DNA of 64,000 bases from Muricea muricata. Taxonomy: Eukaryota; Cnidaria; Anthozoa; Malacalcyonacea; Plexauridae. The translations under genes and the position numbers were made by a program. Position 1 is the first letter of the stretch. Each line of letters opens with the position of its first letter. The stretch spans positions 5,404,118-5,468,117 of the forward strand of contig OY979725.1 in NCBI GenBank assembly GCA_963855995.1, in the 5' to 3' direction. This document shows, piece after piece, positions 15,601-31,000 of this stretch. Below the pieces are notes generated by a model. It had not been told where the DNA came from and made no database searches. It saw nothing but the letters and a program-made list of their open reading frames with translations.

Positions 15601-18600
15601 AGGTATAAAACAGATATAAGACAGGTATAAAACAGGTAAAAGACTGGTATAAGGCAGGTATAAAACAGGTATACGATAGGCATAAGACAGGTATAAGACA
15701 GGTAAAAGACAGGTATAAAACAGGTATAAGACAGGTATAAGACAGGTATAAGTCAGGTGTAACACAGGTATAATACAGGTAAAAGAAGGAAATGAATCAG
15801 GTATAAGGCAGGTATCAGACAGGTATAAGACAGGTATAAGACTTGCACAACACAGGTGTAAGACAGGTATAAGACATTAATAAGCCAAGTATAAGACAAG
15901 TAAAACACAGGTATAACGCAGGTGTAAGACAGGTATAAGACAGGTATAGGACAGGCATAAGACAGGTATAAGACAGGTAAAAGACAGGTATAAAACAGGT
16001 ATAAGACAGGTATAAGTCAAGTATAAGACACGTATAAGACAGGTATAAGACATGTATAAAGCAGGTAAAAGGCAGGTATAAGACAGGTATAACGCAGGTC
16101 TAAGACAAGTATAAGACAGGTATAAGAAAGGTATAAGACAGGAATAAGACAGGAATAAGATAGGTATAAGACATGTATAACACAGGTATAAGAATTTCAC
16201 AACACAGGTATAAGACAGGTATAAGACATTAATAAGCCATGTATAAGACAGGTATAAGACAGGTATAACGCAGGTATAAGGCAGGTATAAGACAGGTATA
16301 AGACAGGTATAAGACAGGTATAAGACAGGTAAAAGAACGCTATAAGACAGGTACAAGAAAGTTTTAAAGCTGGTATAAGGCAGGTATAAGCAAGGTATAA
16401 GACAGGTATAAGACAGGTATAAGGCAGGTCTAAGACAGGTATAAAACAAGTAAAAGACAGGTATAAGACAGGTATAAGACAGGTATAAAACAGGTATAAA
16501 ACAGGTATAACGAAGGTATTAAAATGGTATAAGACAGGTATAAAACAGATATAAGACAGGTATAAGACAGGTAAAAGACTGGTATAAGACAGGTATAAGA
16601 ATGGTATAAGACAGGTATAAGACAGGTATAAGACAGCTATAAGACATGTATAAGACAGGTATAAGACTTGCACAACACATGTATAAGACAGGTATAAGAC
16701 AGGTAAAAGCCAGGTATAAGACAGGTATAAGACAGGTATGGGACTGGTACAAGACAGGTATAGAACAGGTACAGGACAGGTACAAAGCAGGTATAAGACA
16801 CGTATAAGACAGGTATAAGACAGGTATAAGACATGTAAAATACAGGTATAAGACAGCTATAAGACAGGTATAAGACAGGTATAAGAGAGGTATAAGACAT
16901 GTATAACACAGGTATAAGAATTGCACAACACAGGTATAAGACAGGTATAAGACATTAATAAGCCACGTATAAGACAGGTATAAGACAGGTATAACGCAGG
17001 TAAAAGGCAGGTATAAGACAGGTATAAGACAGGTATAAGGCAGGTATAAACAGGTATAAGACAGGCATAAGACAGGTATAAGACAGGTAAAAGACAGGTA
17101 TAAAACAGGTATAAGACAGGTATAAGACAGGTATAAGTCAGGTATAACACAGGTATAATACAGGTACAAGAAAGGTATGAGGCAGGTATAAGGCAGGTAT
17201 CAGACAGCTATAAGACAGGTATAAGACATGTATAAGACAGGTATAAGACTTGCACAACACAGCTGTAAGACAGGTATAAGACATTAATAAGCCAAGTATA
17301 AGACAGGTAAAAGACAGGTATAACGCAGGTATAAGACAGGTATAAGACAGGTATAGGACAGGCATAAGACAGGTATAAGACAGGTAAAAGACAGGTATAA
17401 AACAGGTATAAGACAGGTATAAGACAGGTATAAGTCAGGTATAAGACACGTATAAGACAGGTATAAGACATGTATGAAGCAGGTAAAAGGCAGGTATAAG
17501 ACAGGTATAAGACAGGTCTAAGACAAGTATAAGACAGGTATAAGAAAGGTATAAGACAGGAATAAGACAGGAATAAGATAGGTATAAGACATGTATAACA
17601 CAGGTATAAGAATTGCACAACACAGGTATAAGACAGATATAAGACATTAATAAGCCACCTATAAGACAGGTATAAGACAGGTATAACGCAGGTATAAGGC
17701 AGGTATAAGACAGGTATAAGACAGGTATAAGGCAGGTATAAAACAGGTATAGGACAGGCATAAGACAGGTATAAGACAGGTAAAAGACAGGTATAAAACA
17801 GGTATCAGACAGGTATAAGACAGGTATAAGTCAGGTATAACACAGGTATAATACAGGTACAAGAAGGAAATGAGGCAGGTATAAGGCAGGTATCAGACAG
17901 GTATAAGACAGGTATAAGACATGTATAAGACAGGTATAAGACTTGCACAACACAGGTGTAAGACAGGTATAAGACATTAATAAGCCAAGTATAAGACAGG
18001 TAAAAGACAGGTATAACGCAGGTGTAAGACAGGTATAAGACAGGTATAGGACAGGCATAAGACAGGTATAAGACAGGTAAAAGACAGGTATAAAACAGGT
18101 ATAAGACAGGTATAAGACAGGTATAAGTCAGGTATAAGACACGTATAAGACAGGTATAAGACATGTATAAAGCAGGTAAAAGGCAGGTATAAGACAGGTA
18201 TAACACAGGTCTAAGACAAGTATAAGACAGGTATAAGAAAGGTATAAGACAGGAATAAGACAGGAATAAGATAGGTATAAGACATGTATAACACAGGTAT
18301 AAGAATTTCACAACACTGGTATAAGACAGGTATAAGACATTAATAAGCCACGTATAAGACAGGTATAAGACAGGTATAACGCAGGTATAACGCAGGTATA
18401 AGACAGGTATAAGACAGGTATGAAACAAATATAAAGCAGGTATAAGGCAGGTATAAAGCAGGTATAAGGCAGGTATAATGTAAGTATAAGGCCGGTATAA
18501 AGAAGTTTAAGGCAGCTAAAAGGCAGGTATAAAGAAGGTATAAAGTAAGTGCAAGACAGGTAAAAGAAAGGTACAAGACAGGTATAAGACAGGTATAAGA

Positions 18601-20272
18601 CAGGAATAAGACATGTATAAGACAGGTATAAAACAGGTACAGGACAGGTACAAAGCAGGTATAAGACAGGTATAAGACAGGTATAAGACAGGGATAAGAC
18701 ACGTAAAATACAGGTATAAGACAGCTATAAGACAGGTATAAGACAGGTATAAGAGAGGTATAAGACATGTATAACACAGGTGTAAGAATTGCACAACACA
18801 GGTATAAGACAGGTATAAGACATTAATAAGCCACGTATAAGACAGGTATAAGACAGGTATAACGCAGGTATAAGGCAGGTATAAGACAGGTATAAGACAG
18901 GTATAAGGCAGGTATAAAACAGGTATACGACAGGCATAAGACAGGTATAAGACAGGTAAAAGACAGGTATAAAACAGGCATAAGACAGGTATAAGACAGG
19001 TATAAGTCAGGTATAACACAGGTATAATACAGGTAAAAGAAGGAAATGAGGCAGGTATAAGGCAGGTATCAGACAGGTATAAGACAGGTATAAGACATGT
19101 ATAAGACAGGTATAAGACTTGCACAAAACAGGTGTAAGACAGGTATAAGACATTAATAAGCCAAGTATAAGACAAGTAAAAGACAGGTATAACGCAGGTG
19201 TAAGACAGGTATAAGACAGGTATAGGACAGGCATAAAACAGGTATAAGACAGGTAAAAGACAGGTATAAAACAGGTATAAGACAGGTATAAGACAGGTAT
19301 AAGTCAGGTATAAGACACGTATAAGACAGGTATAAGACATGTATAAAGCATGTAAAAGGCAGGTATAAGACAGGTATAACACAGGTCTAAGACAAGTATA
19401 AGACAGGTATAAGAAAGGTATAAGACAGGAATAAGACAGGAATAAGATAGGTATAAGACATGTATAACACAGGTATAAGAATTTCACAACACAGGTATAA
19501 GACAGGTATAAGACATTAATAAGCCACGTATAAGACAGGTATAAGACAGGTATAACGCAGGTATAAGGCAGGTATAAGACAGGTATAAGACAGGTATGAA
19601 ACAAATATAAAGCAGGTATAAGGCAGGTATAAAGCAGGTATAAGGCAGGTATAATGTAAGTATAAGGCCGGTATAAAGAAGTTTAAGGCAGCTAAAAGGC
19701 AGGTATAAAGCAGGTATAAAGTATGTGCAAGACAGGTAAAAGAAAGGTACAAGACAGGTATAAGACAGGTATAAGACAGGAATAAGACATGTATAAGACA
19801 GGTATAAAACAGGTACAGGACAGGTACTAAGCAGGTATAAGACAGGTATAAGACATGTAAAATACAGGTATAAGACAGCTATAAGACAGGTATAAGACAG
19901 GTATAAGAGAGGTATAAGACATGTATAACACAGGTATAAGAATTGCACAACACAGGTATAAGACAGGTATAAGACATTAATAAGCCACGTATAAGACAGG
20001 TATAAGACAGGTATAACGCAGGTATAAGGCAGGTATAAGACAGGTATAAGACAGGTATAAGGCAGGTATAAAACAGGTATAGGACAGGCATAAGACAGGT
20101 ATAAGACAGGTAAAAGACAGGTATAAAACAGGTATAAGACAGGTATAAGACAGGTATAAGTCAGGTATAAAACAGGTATAATACAGGTACAAGAAAGGTA
20201 TGAGGCAGGTATAAGGCAGGTATCAGACAGGTATAAGACAGGTATAAGACATGTATAAGACAGGTATAAGAC

Positions 20273-20965
20273 TTGCACAACACAGGTGTAAGACAGGTAT
20301 AAGACATTAATAAGCCAAGTATAAGACAGGTAAAAGACAGGTATAACGCAGGTATAAGACAGGTATAAGACAGGTATAGGACAGGCATAAGACAGGTATA
20401 AGACAGGTAAAAGACAAGTATAAAACAGGTATAAGACAGGTATAAGACAGGTATAAGTCAGGTATAAGACACGTATAAGACAGGTATAAGACATGTATAA
20501 AGCAGGTAAAAGGCATGTATAAGACAGGTATAAGACAGGTCTAAGACAAGTATAAGACAGGTATAAGAAAGGTATAAGACAGGAATAAGACAGGAATAAG
20601 ATAGGTATAAGACATGTATAACACAGGTATAAGAATTGCACAACACAGGTATAAGACAGGTATAAGACATTAATAAGCCACGTATAAGACAGGTATAAGA
20701 CAGGTATAACGCAGGTATAAGGCAGGTATAAGACAGGTAAAAGACAGGTATAAGGCAGGTATAAAGCAGTTATAAAACAGGCATAAGACAGGTATAAGAC
20801 AGGTAAAAGACAGGTATAAAACAGGTATAAGACAGGTATAAGACGGGTATAAGTCAGGTATAACACAGGTATAATACAGGTACAAGAAAGGTATGAGGCA
20901 GGTATAAGGCAGGTATCAGACAGGTATAAGACAGGTATAAGACATGTATAAGACAGGTATAAGAC
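20273..20965 (+). repeat. Representative 693-bp higher-order unit (63 monomers of 11 bp)
   Basis: The rare monomer TGCACAACACA marks the unit. It occurs preceded by GACT at 20273, by GAAT at 20636, and by GACT again at 20966, so the unit is 363 + 330 = 693 bases, or 33 + 30 monomers. The GACT type is followed by GGTGTAAGACA and then TTAATAAGCCA plus AGTATAAGACA. The GAAT type is followed by GGTATAAGACA and TTAATAAGCCA plus CGTATAAGACA. Similar pairs recur over much of the left array. I saw no TGCACAACACA monomer in the right array. Confidence 0.85.
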
Positions 20966-22076
20966 TTGCACAACACAGGTGTAAGACAGGTATAAGACAT
21001 TAATAAGCCAAGTATAAGACAGGTAAAAGACAGGTATAACGCAGGTATAAGACAGGTATAAGACAGGTATAGGACAGGCATAAGACAGGTATAACACAGG
21101 TAAAAGACAGGTATAAAACAGGTATAAGACAGGTATAAGACAGGTATAAGTCAGGTATAAGACAGGTATAAGACTTGCACAACACAGGTGTAAGACAGGT
21201 ATAAGACATTAATAAGCCAAGTATAAGACAGGTAAAAGACAGGTATAACGCAGGTATAAGACAGGTATAAGACAGGTATAGGACAGGCATAAGACAGGTA
21301 TAAGACAGGTAAAAGACAGGTATAAAACAGGTATAAGACAGGTATAAGACAGGTATAAGTCAGGTATAAGACACGTATAAGACAGGTATAAGACATGTAT
21401 AAAGCAGGTAAAAGGCATGTATAAGACAGGTATAAGACAGGTCTAAGACAAGTATAAGACAGGTATAAGAAAGGTATAAGACAGGAATAAGACAGGAATA
21501 AGATAGGTATAAGACATGTATAACACAGGTATAAGAATTGCACAACACAGGTATAAGACAGGTATAAGACATTAATAAGCCACGTATAAGACAGGTATAA
21601 GACAGGTATAACGCAGGTATAAGGCAGGTATAAGACAGGTAAAAGACAGGTATAAGGCAGGTATAAAGCAGTTATAAAACAGGCATAAGACAGGTATAAG
21701 ACAGGTAAAAGACAGGTATAAAACAGGTATAAGACAGGTATAAGACAGGTATAAGTCAGGTATAACACAGGTATAATACAGGTACAAGAAAGGTATGAGG
21801 CAGGTATAAGGCAGGTATCAGACAGGTATAAGACAGGTATAAGACATGTATAAGACAGGTATAAGACTTGCACAACACAGGTGTAAGACAGGTATAAGAC
21901 ATTAATAAGCCAAGTATAAGACAGGTAAAAGACAGGTATAACGCAGGTATAAGACAGGTATAAGACAGGTATAGGACAGGCATAAGACAGGTATAACACA
22001 GGTAAAAGACAGGTATAAAACAGGTATAAGACAGGTATAAGACAGGTATAAGTCAGGTATAAGACACGTATAAGAC
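20273..22076 (+). repeat. 902-bp tandem duplication inside the 9.6-kb unit
   Basis: About 20,273-21,174 is repeated at 21,175-22,076 with an offset of 902 bases (20307 to 21209, 20458 to 21360, 20670 to 21572, 20854 to 21756). The offset is 82 monomers of 11 bases, or one 693-base unit plus 19 monomers. The same pair appears in the second 9.6-kb copy at about 29,893-31,696, so the 902-base event came before the 9.6-kb duplication. Confidence 0.85.
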
Positions 22077-25000
22077 AGGTATAAGACATGTAAAAAGCAG
22101 GTAAAAGGCAGGTATAAGACAGGTATAAGACAGGTCTAAGACAAGTATAAGACAGGTATAAGAAAGGTATAAGACAGGAATAAGACAGGAATAAGATAGG
22201 TATAAGACATGTATAACACAGGTATAAGAATTGCACAACACAGGTATAAGACAGGTATAAGACATTAACAAGCCACATATAAGACAGGTATAAGACAGGT
22301 ATAACGCAGGTATATGGCAGGTATAAGACAGGTAAAAGACAGGTATAAGGCAGGTATAAAACAGTTATAGGACAGGCATAAGACAGGTATAAGACAGGTA
22401 AAAGACAGGTATAAAACAGATATAAGACAGGTATAAGACAGGTATAAGTCAGGTATAACACAGGTATAATACCGGTACAAGAAAGGTATGAGGCAGGTAT
22501 AAGGCAGGTATCAGACAAGTATAAGACAGGTAACAGACATGTATAAGACAGGTATAAGACTTGCACAACACAGGTGTAAGACAGGTATGAGACATTAATA
22601 AGCCAAGTATAAGACAGGTAAAAGACAGGTATAACGCAGGTATAAGACAGGTATAAGACAGGTATAGGACAGGCATAAGACAGGTATAAGACAGGTAAAA
22701 GACAGGTATAAAACAGGTATAAGACAGGTATAAGACAGGTATAAGTCAGGTATAAGACACGTATAAGACAGGTATAAGACATGTATAAAGAAGGTAAAAG
22801 GCAGGTATAAGACAGGTATAAGACAGGTCTAAGACAAGTATAAGACAGGTATAAGAAAGGTATAAGACAGGAATAAGACAGGAATAAGATAGGTATAAGA
22901 CATGTATAACACAGTTATAAGAATTGCACAACACAGGTATAAGACAGGTATAAGACATTAATAAGCCACGTATAAGACAGGTATAAGACAGGTATAACGC
23001 AGGTATAAGGCAGGTATAAGACCGGTAAAAGACAGGTATAAGGCAGGTATAAAACAGTTATAGGACAGGCATAAGACAGGTATAAGACAGGTAAAAGACA
23101 GGTATAAAACAGGTATAAGACAGGTATAAGACAGGTATAAGACATGTATAAGACAGGTATAAGACTTGCACAACACAGGTGTAAAACAGGTATAAGACAT
23201 TAATAAGCCAAGTATAAGACAGGTAAAAGACAGGTATAACGCAGGTATAAGACAGGTATAAGACAGGTATAGGACAGGCATAAGACAGGTATAAGACAGG
23301 TAAAAGACAGGTATAAAACAGGTATAAGACAGGTATAAGACAGGTATAAGTCAGGTATAGGACACGTATAAGACAGGTATAAGACATGTATAAAGCAGGT
23401 AAAAGGCAGGTATAAGACAGGTATAAGACAGGTCTAAGACAAGTATAAGACAGGTATAAGAAAGGTATAAAACAGGAATAAGACAGGAATAAGATAGGTA
23501 TAAGACATGTATAACACAGGTATAAGAATTGCACAACACAGGTATAAGACAGGAATAAGACATTAATAAGCCACGTATAAGACAGGTATAAGACAGGTAT
23601 AACGCAGGTATAAGGCAGGTATAAGACAGGTAAAAGACAGGTATAAGGCAGGTATAAAACAGTTATAGGACAGGCATAAGACAGGTATAAGACAGGTAAA
23701 AGACAGGTATAAAACAGGTATAAGACAGGTATAAGACAGGTATAAGTCAGGTTTAACACAGGTATAATACCGGTACAAGAAAGGTATGAGGCAGGTATAA
23801 GGCAGGTATCAGACAAGTATAAGACAGGTATAAGACATGTATAAGACAGGTATAAGACTTGCACAACACAGGTGTAAGACAGGTATAAGACATTAATAAG
23901 CGAAGTATAAGACAGGTAAAAGACAGGTATAACGCAGGTATAAGACAGGTATAAGACAGGTATAGGACAGGCATAAGACAGGTATAAGACAGGTAAAAGA
24001 CAGGTATAAAACAGGTATAAGACAGGTATAAGACAGGTATAAGTCAGGTATAAGACACGTATAAGACAGGTATAAGACATGTATAAAGCAGGTAAAAGGC
24101 AGGTATAAGACAGGTATAAGACAGGTCTAAGACAAGTATAAGACAGGTATAAGAAAGGTATAAGACAGGAATAAGACAGGAATAACATAGGAATAAGGCA
24201 GGTATAAGACAGGTATAAGACAGGTATAAGACAAGTATAAGAAAGGTATAAGCAAGGTATAAGACAGGTATAAGACAGGTATAAGGCAGGTCTAAGACAG
24301 GTATAAAACAAGTAAAAGACACGTATAAGACAGGTATAAGACAGGTATAAGACAGGTATAAGAATTGTATAGGAAAGTTATAAAACAGGTATAACACAGG
24401 TATAAGACAGGTGTAAAAGAGGTATATGGCAGGTAGAAGACAAGTATAAAACAGGTATAAAACAGTTATAACAAAAGTATAACACAGGTATAATACAGGT
24501 ATACGACAGGTATAAAACAGGTTAAAGACAGGTATTAGACGGGTGTAAGACATGTATAAGGCAGGTATAAGGCAGATATAAGACACGTATATTACATGTA
24601 TACGACAGTAAATCACAGGTAAAAGACAGGTATTTGGCAGGTATGAGGCAGCTATAAGGCAGGTATAAGGAAAGTATAAGGCGGGTATAAGGCAGGTATA
24701 AGGCAGGTACAAGACAGGTAAAAGACAGGTAAAAGACAGGTCTAAGACAGGTATAAGACAGGAATAAGACATGTATAAGACAAGCACAAAACCGGTACAA
24801 GACAGGTACAAAGAAGGCATAAGACAGGTATAAGACAGGTATAAAACAGGTTAAAGACAGGTATTAGACGGGTGTAAGACATGTATAAGGCAGGTATAAG
24901 CCATATATAAGACACGTATATTACATGTATACGACAGTAAATCACAGGTAAAAGACAGGTATTTGGCAGGTATAAGGGAGCTATAAGGAAGGTATAAGGA

Positions 25001-28000
25001 AAGTATAAGGCGGGTATAAGGCAGGTATAAGGCAGGTACAAGACAGGTAAAAGACAGGTACAAGACAGGTCTAAGACAGGTATAAGACAGGAATAAGACA
25101 TGTATAAGACAAGTACAAAACCGGTACAAGACAGGTACAAAGAAGGTATAAGACAGGTATAAGACAGGTATAAAACAGGTATAAAACAGGTATAACGAAG
25201 GTATTAAAATGGTATAAGACAGGTATAAAACAGATATAAGACAGGTATAAGACAGGTAAAAGACTGGTATAAGGCAGGTATAAAACAGGTATACGATAGG
25301 CATAAGACAGGTATAAGACAGGTAAAAGACAGGTATAAAACAGGTATAAGACAGGTATAAGACAGGTATAAGTCAGGTGTAACACAGGTATAATACAGGT
25401 AAAAGAAGGAAATGAATCAGGTATAAGGCAGGTATCAGACAGGTATAAGACAGGTATAAGACTTGCACAACACAGGTGTAAGACAGGTATAAGACATTAA
25501 TAAGCCAAGTATAAGACAAGTAAAACACAGGTATAACGCAGGTGTAAGACAGGTATAAGACAGGTATAGGACAGGCATAAGACAGGTATAAGACAGGTAA
25601 AAGACAGGTATAAAACAGGTATAAGACAGGTATAAGTCAAGTATAAGACACGTATAAGACAGGTATAAGACATGTATAAAGCAGGTAAAAGGCAGGTATA
25701 AGACAGGTATAACGCAGGTCTAAGACAAGTATAAGACAGGTATAAGAAAGGTATAAGACAGGAATAAGACAGGAATAAGATAGGTATAAGACATGTATAA
25801 CACAGGTATAAGAATTTCACAACACAGGTATAAGACAGGTATAAGACATTAATAAGCCATGTATAAGACAGGTATAAGACAGGTATAACGCAGGTATAAG
25901 GCAGGTATAAGACAGGTATAAGACAGGTATAAGACAGGTATAAGACAGGTAAAAGAACGCTATAAGACAGGTACAAGAAAGTTTTAAAGCTGGTATAAGG
26001 CAGGTATAAGCAAGGTATAAGACAGGTATAAGACAGGTATAAGGCAGGTCTAAGACAGGTATAAAACAAGTAAAAGACAGGTATAAGACAGGTATAAGAC
26101 AGGTATAAAACAGGTATAAAACAGGTATAACGAAGGTATTAAAATGGTATAAGACAGGTATAAAACAGATATAAGACAGGTATAAGACAGGTAAAAGACT
26201 GGTATAAGACAGGTATAAGAATGGTATAAGACAGGTATAAGACAGGTATAAGACAGCTATAAGACATGTATAAGACAGGTATAAGACTTGCACAACACAT
26301 GTATAAGACAGGTATAAGACAGGTAAAAGCCAGGTATAAGACAGGTATAAGACAGGTATGGGACTGGTACAAGACAGGTATAGAACAGGTACAGGACAGG
26401 TACAAAGCAGGTATAAGACACGTATAAGACAGGTATAAGACAGGTATAAGACATGTAAAATACAGGTATAAGACAGCTATAAGACAGGTATAAGACAGGT
26501 ATAAGAGAGGTATAAGACATGTATAACACAGGTATAAGAATTGCACAACACAGGTATAAGACAGGTATAAGACATTAATAAGCCACGTATAAGACAGGTA
26601 TAAGACAGGTATAACGCAGGTAAAAGGCAGGTATAAGACAGGTATAAGACAGGTATAAGGCAGGTATAAACAGGTATAAGACAGGCATAAGACAGGTATA
26701 AGACAGGTAAAAGACAGGTATAAAACAGGTATAAGACAGGTATAAGACAGGTATAAGTCAGGTATAACACAGGTATAATACAGGTACAAGAAAGGTATGA
26801 GGCAGGTATAAGGCAGGTATCAGACAGCTATAAGACAGGTATAAGACATGTATAAGACAGGTATAAGACTTGCACAACACAGCTGTAAGACAGGTATAAG
26901 ACATTAATAAGCCAAGTATAAGACAGGTAAAAGACAGGTATAACGCAGGTATAAGACAGGTATAAGACAGGTATAGGACAGGCATAAGACAGGTATAAGA
27001 CAGGTAAAAGACAGGTATAAAACAGGTATAAGACAGGTATAAGACAGGTATAAGTCAGGTATAAGACACGTATAAGACAGGTATAAGACATGTATGAAGC
27101 AGGTAAAAGGCAGGTATAAGACAGGTATAAGACAGGTCTAAGACAAGTATAAGACAGGTATAAGAAAGGTATAAGACAGGAATAAGACAGGAATAAGATA
27201 GGTATAAGACATGTATAACACAGGTATAAGAATTGCACAACACAGGTATAAGACAGATATAAGACATTAATAAGCCACCTATAAGACAGGTATAAGACAG
27301 GTATAACGCAGGTATAAGGCAGGTATAAGACAGGTATAAGACAGGTATAAGGCAGGTATAAAACAGGTATAGGACAGGCATAAGACAGGTATAAGACAGG
27401 TAAAAGACAGGTATAAAACAGGTATCAGACAGGTATAAGACAGGTATAAGTCAGGTATAACACAGGTATAATACAGGTACAAGAAGGAAATGAGGCAGGT
27501 ATAAGGCAGGTATCAGACAGGTATAAGACAGGTATAAGACATGTATAAGACAGGTATAAGACTTGCACAACACAGGTGTAAGACAGGTATAAGACATTAA
27601 TAAGCCAAGTATAAGACAGGTAAAAGACAGGTATAACGCAGGTGTAAGACAGGTATAAGACAGGTATAGGACAGGCATAAGACAGGTATAAGACAGGTAA
27701 AAGACAGGTATAAAACAGGTATAAGACAGGTATAAGACAGGTATAAGTCAGGTATAAGACACGTATAAGACAGGTATAAGACATGTATAAAGCAGGTAAA
27801 AGGCAGGTATAAGACAGGTATAACACAGGTCTAAGACAAGTATAAGACAGGTATAAGAAAGGTATAAGACAGGAATAAGACAGGAATAAGATAGGTATAA
27901 GACATGTATAACACAGGTATAAGAATTTCACAACACTGGTATAAGACAGGTATAAGACATTAATAAGCCACGTATAAGACAGGTATAAGACAGGTATAAC

Positions 28001-31000
28001 GCAGGTATAAGGCAGGTATAAGACAGGTATAAGACAGGTATGAAACAAATATAAAGCAGGTATAAGGCAGGTATAAAGCAGGTATAAGGCAGGTATAATG
28101 TAAGTATAAGGCCGGTATAAAGAAGTTTAAGGCAGCTAAAAGGCAGGTATAAAGAAGGTATAAAGTAAGTGCAAGACAGGTAAAAGAAAGGTACAAGACA
28201 GGTATAAGACAGGTATAAGACAGGAATAAGACATGTATAAGACAGGTATAAAACAGGTACAGGACAGGTACAAAGCAGGTATAAGACAGGTATAAGACAG
28301 GTATAAGACAGGGATAAGACACGTAAAATACAGGTATAAGACAGCTATAAGACAGGTATAAGACAGGTATAAGAGAGGTATAAGACATGTATAACACAGG
28401 TGTAAGAATTGCACAACACAGGTATAAGACAGGTATAAGACATTAATAAGCCACGTATAAGACAGGTATAAGACAGGTATAACGCAGGTATAAGGCAGGT
28501 ATAAGACAGGTATAAGACAGGTATAAGGCAGGTATAAAACAGGTATACGACAGGCATAAGACAGGTATAAGACAGGTAAAAGACAGGTATAAAACAGGCA
28601 TAAGACAGGTATAAGACAGGTATAAGTCAGGTATAACACAGGTATAATACAGGTAAAAGAAGGAAATGAGGCAGGTATAAGGCAGGTATCAGACAGGTAT
28701 AAGACAGGTATAAGACATGTATAAGACAGGTATAAGACTTGCACAAAACAGGTGTAAGACAGGTATAAGACATTAATAAGCCAAGTATAAGACAAGTAAA
28801 AGACAGGTATAACGCAGGTGTAAGACAGGTATAAGACAGGTATAGGACAGGCATAAAACAGGTATAAGACAGGTAAAAGACAGGTATAAAACAGGTATAA
28901 GACAGGTATAAGACAGGTATAAGTCAGGTATAAGACACGTATAAGACAGGTATAAGACATGTATAAAGCATGTAAAAGGCAGGTATAAGACAGGTATAAC
29001 ACAGGTCTAAGACAAGTATAAGACAGGTATAAGAAAGGTATAAGACAGGAATAAGACAGGAATAAGATAGGTATAAGACATGTATAACACAGGTATAAGA
29101 ATTTCACAACACAGGTATAAGACAGGTATAAGACATTAATAAGCCACGTATAAGACAGGTATAAGACAGGTATAACGCAGGTATAAGGCAGGTATAAGAC
29201 AGGTATAAGACAGGTATGAAACAAATATAAAGCAGGTATAAGGCAGGTATAAAGCAGGTATAAGGCAGGTATAATGTAAGTATAAGGCCGGTATAAAGAA
29301 GTTTAAGGCAGCTAAAAGGCAGGTATAAAGCAGGTATAAAGTATGTGCAAGACAGGTAAAAGAAAGGTACAAGACAGGTATAAGACAGGTATAAGACAGG
29401 AATAAGACATGTATAAGACAGGTATAAAACAGGTACAGGACAGGTACTAAGCAGGTATAAGACAGGTATAAGACATGTAAAATACAGGTATAAGACAGCT
29501 ATAAGACAGGTATAAGACAGGTATAAGAGAGGTATAAGACATGTATAACACAGGTATAAGAATTGCACAACACAGGTATAAGACAGGTATAAGACATTAA
29601 TAAGCCACGTATAAGACAGGTATAAGACAGGTATAACGCAGGTATAAGGCAGGTATAAGACAGGTATAAGACAGGTATAAGGCAGGTATAAAACAGGTAT
29701 AGGACAGGCATAAGACAGGTATAAGACAGGTAAAAGACAGGTATAAAACAGGTATAAGACAGGTATAAGACAGGTATAAGTCAGGTATAAAACAGGTATA
29801 ATACAGGTACAAGAAAGGTATGAGGCAGGTATAAGGCAGGTATCAGACAGGTATAAGACAGGTATAAGACATGTATAAGACAGGTATAAGACTTGCACAA
29901 CACAGGTGTAAGACAGGTATAAGACATTAATAAGCCAAGTATAAGACAGGTAAAAGACAGGTATAACGCAGGTATAAGACAGGTATAAGACAGGTATAGG
30001 ACAGGCATAAGACAGGTATAAGACAGGTAAAAGACAGGTATAAAACAGGTATAAGACAGGTATAAGACAGGTATAAGTCAGGTATAAGACACGTATAAGA
30101 CAGGTATAAGACATGTATAAAGCAGGTAAAAGGCATGTATAAGACAGGTATAAGACAGGTCTAAGACAAGTATAAGACAGGTATAAGAAAGGTATAAGAC
30201 AGGAATAAGACAGGAATAAGATAGGTATAAGACATGTATAACACAGGTATAAGAATTGCACAACACAGGTATAAGACAGGTATAAGACATTAATAAGCCA
30301 CGTATAAGACAGGTATAAGACAGGTATAACGCAGGTATAAGGCAGGTATAAGACAGGTAAAAGACAGGTATAAGGCAGGTATAAAGCAGTTATAAAACAG
30401 GCATAAGACAGGTATAAGACAGGTAAAAGACAGGTATAAAACAGGTATAAGACAGGTATAAGACGGGTATAAGTCAGGTATAACACAGGTATAATACAGG
30501 TACAAGAAAGGTATGAGGCAGGTATAAGGCAGGTATCAGACAGGTATAAGACAGGTATAAGACATGTATAAGACAGGTATAAGACTTGCACAACACAGGT
30601 GTAAGACAGGTATAAGACATTAATAAGCCAAGTATAAGACAGGTAAAAGACAGGTATAACGCAGGTATAAGACAGGTATAAGACAGGTATAGGACAGGCA
30701 TAAGACAGGTATAACACAGGTAAAAGACAGGTATAAAACAGGTATAAGACAGGTATAAGACAGGTATAAGTCAGGTATAAGACAGGTATAAGACTTGCAC
30801 AACACAGGTGTAAGACAGGTATAAGACATTAATAAGCCAAGTATAAGACAGGTAAAAGACAGGTATAACGCAGGTATAAGACAGGTATAAGACAGGTATA
30901 GGACAGGCATAAGACAGGTATAAGACAGGTAAAAGACAGGTATAAAACAGGTATAAGACAGGTATAAGACAGGTATAAGTCAGGTATAAGACACGTATAA

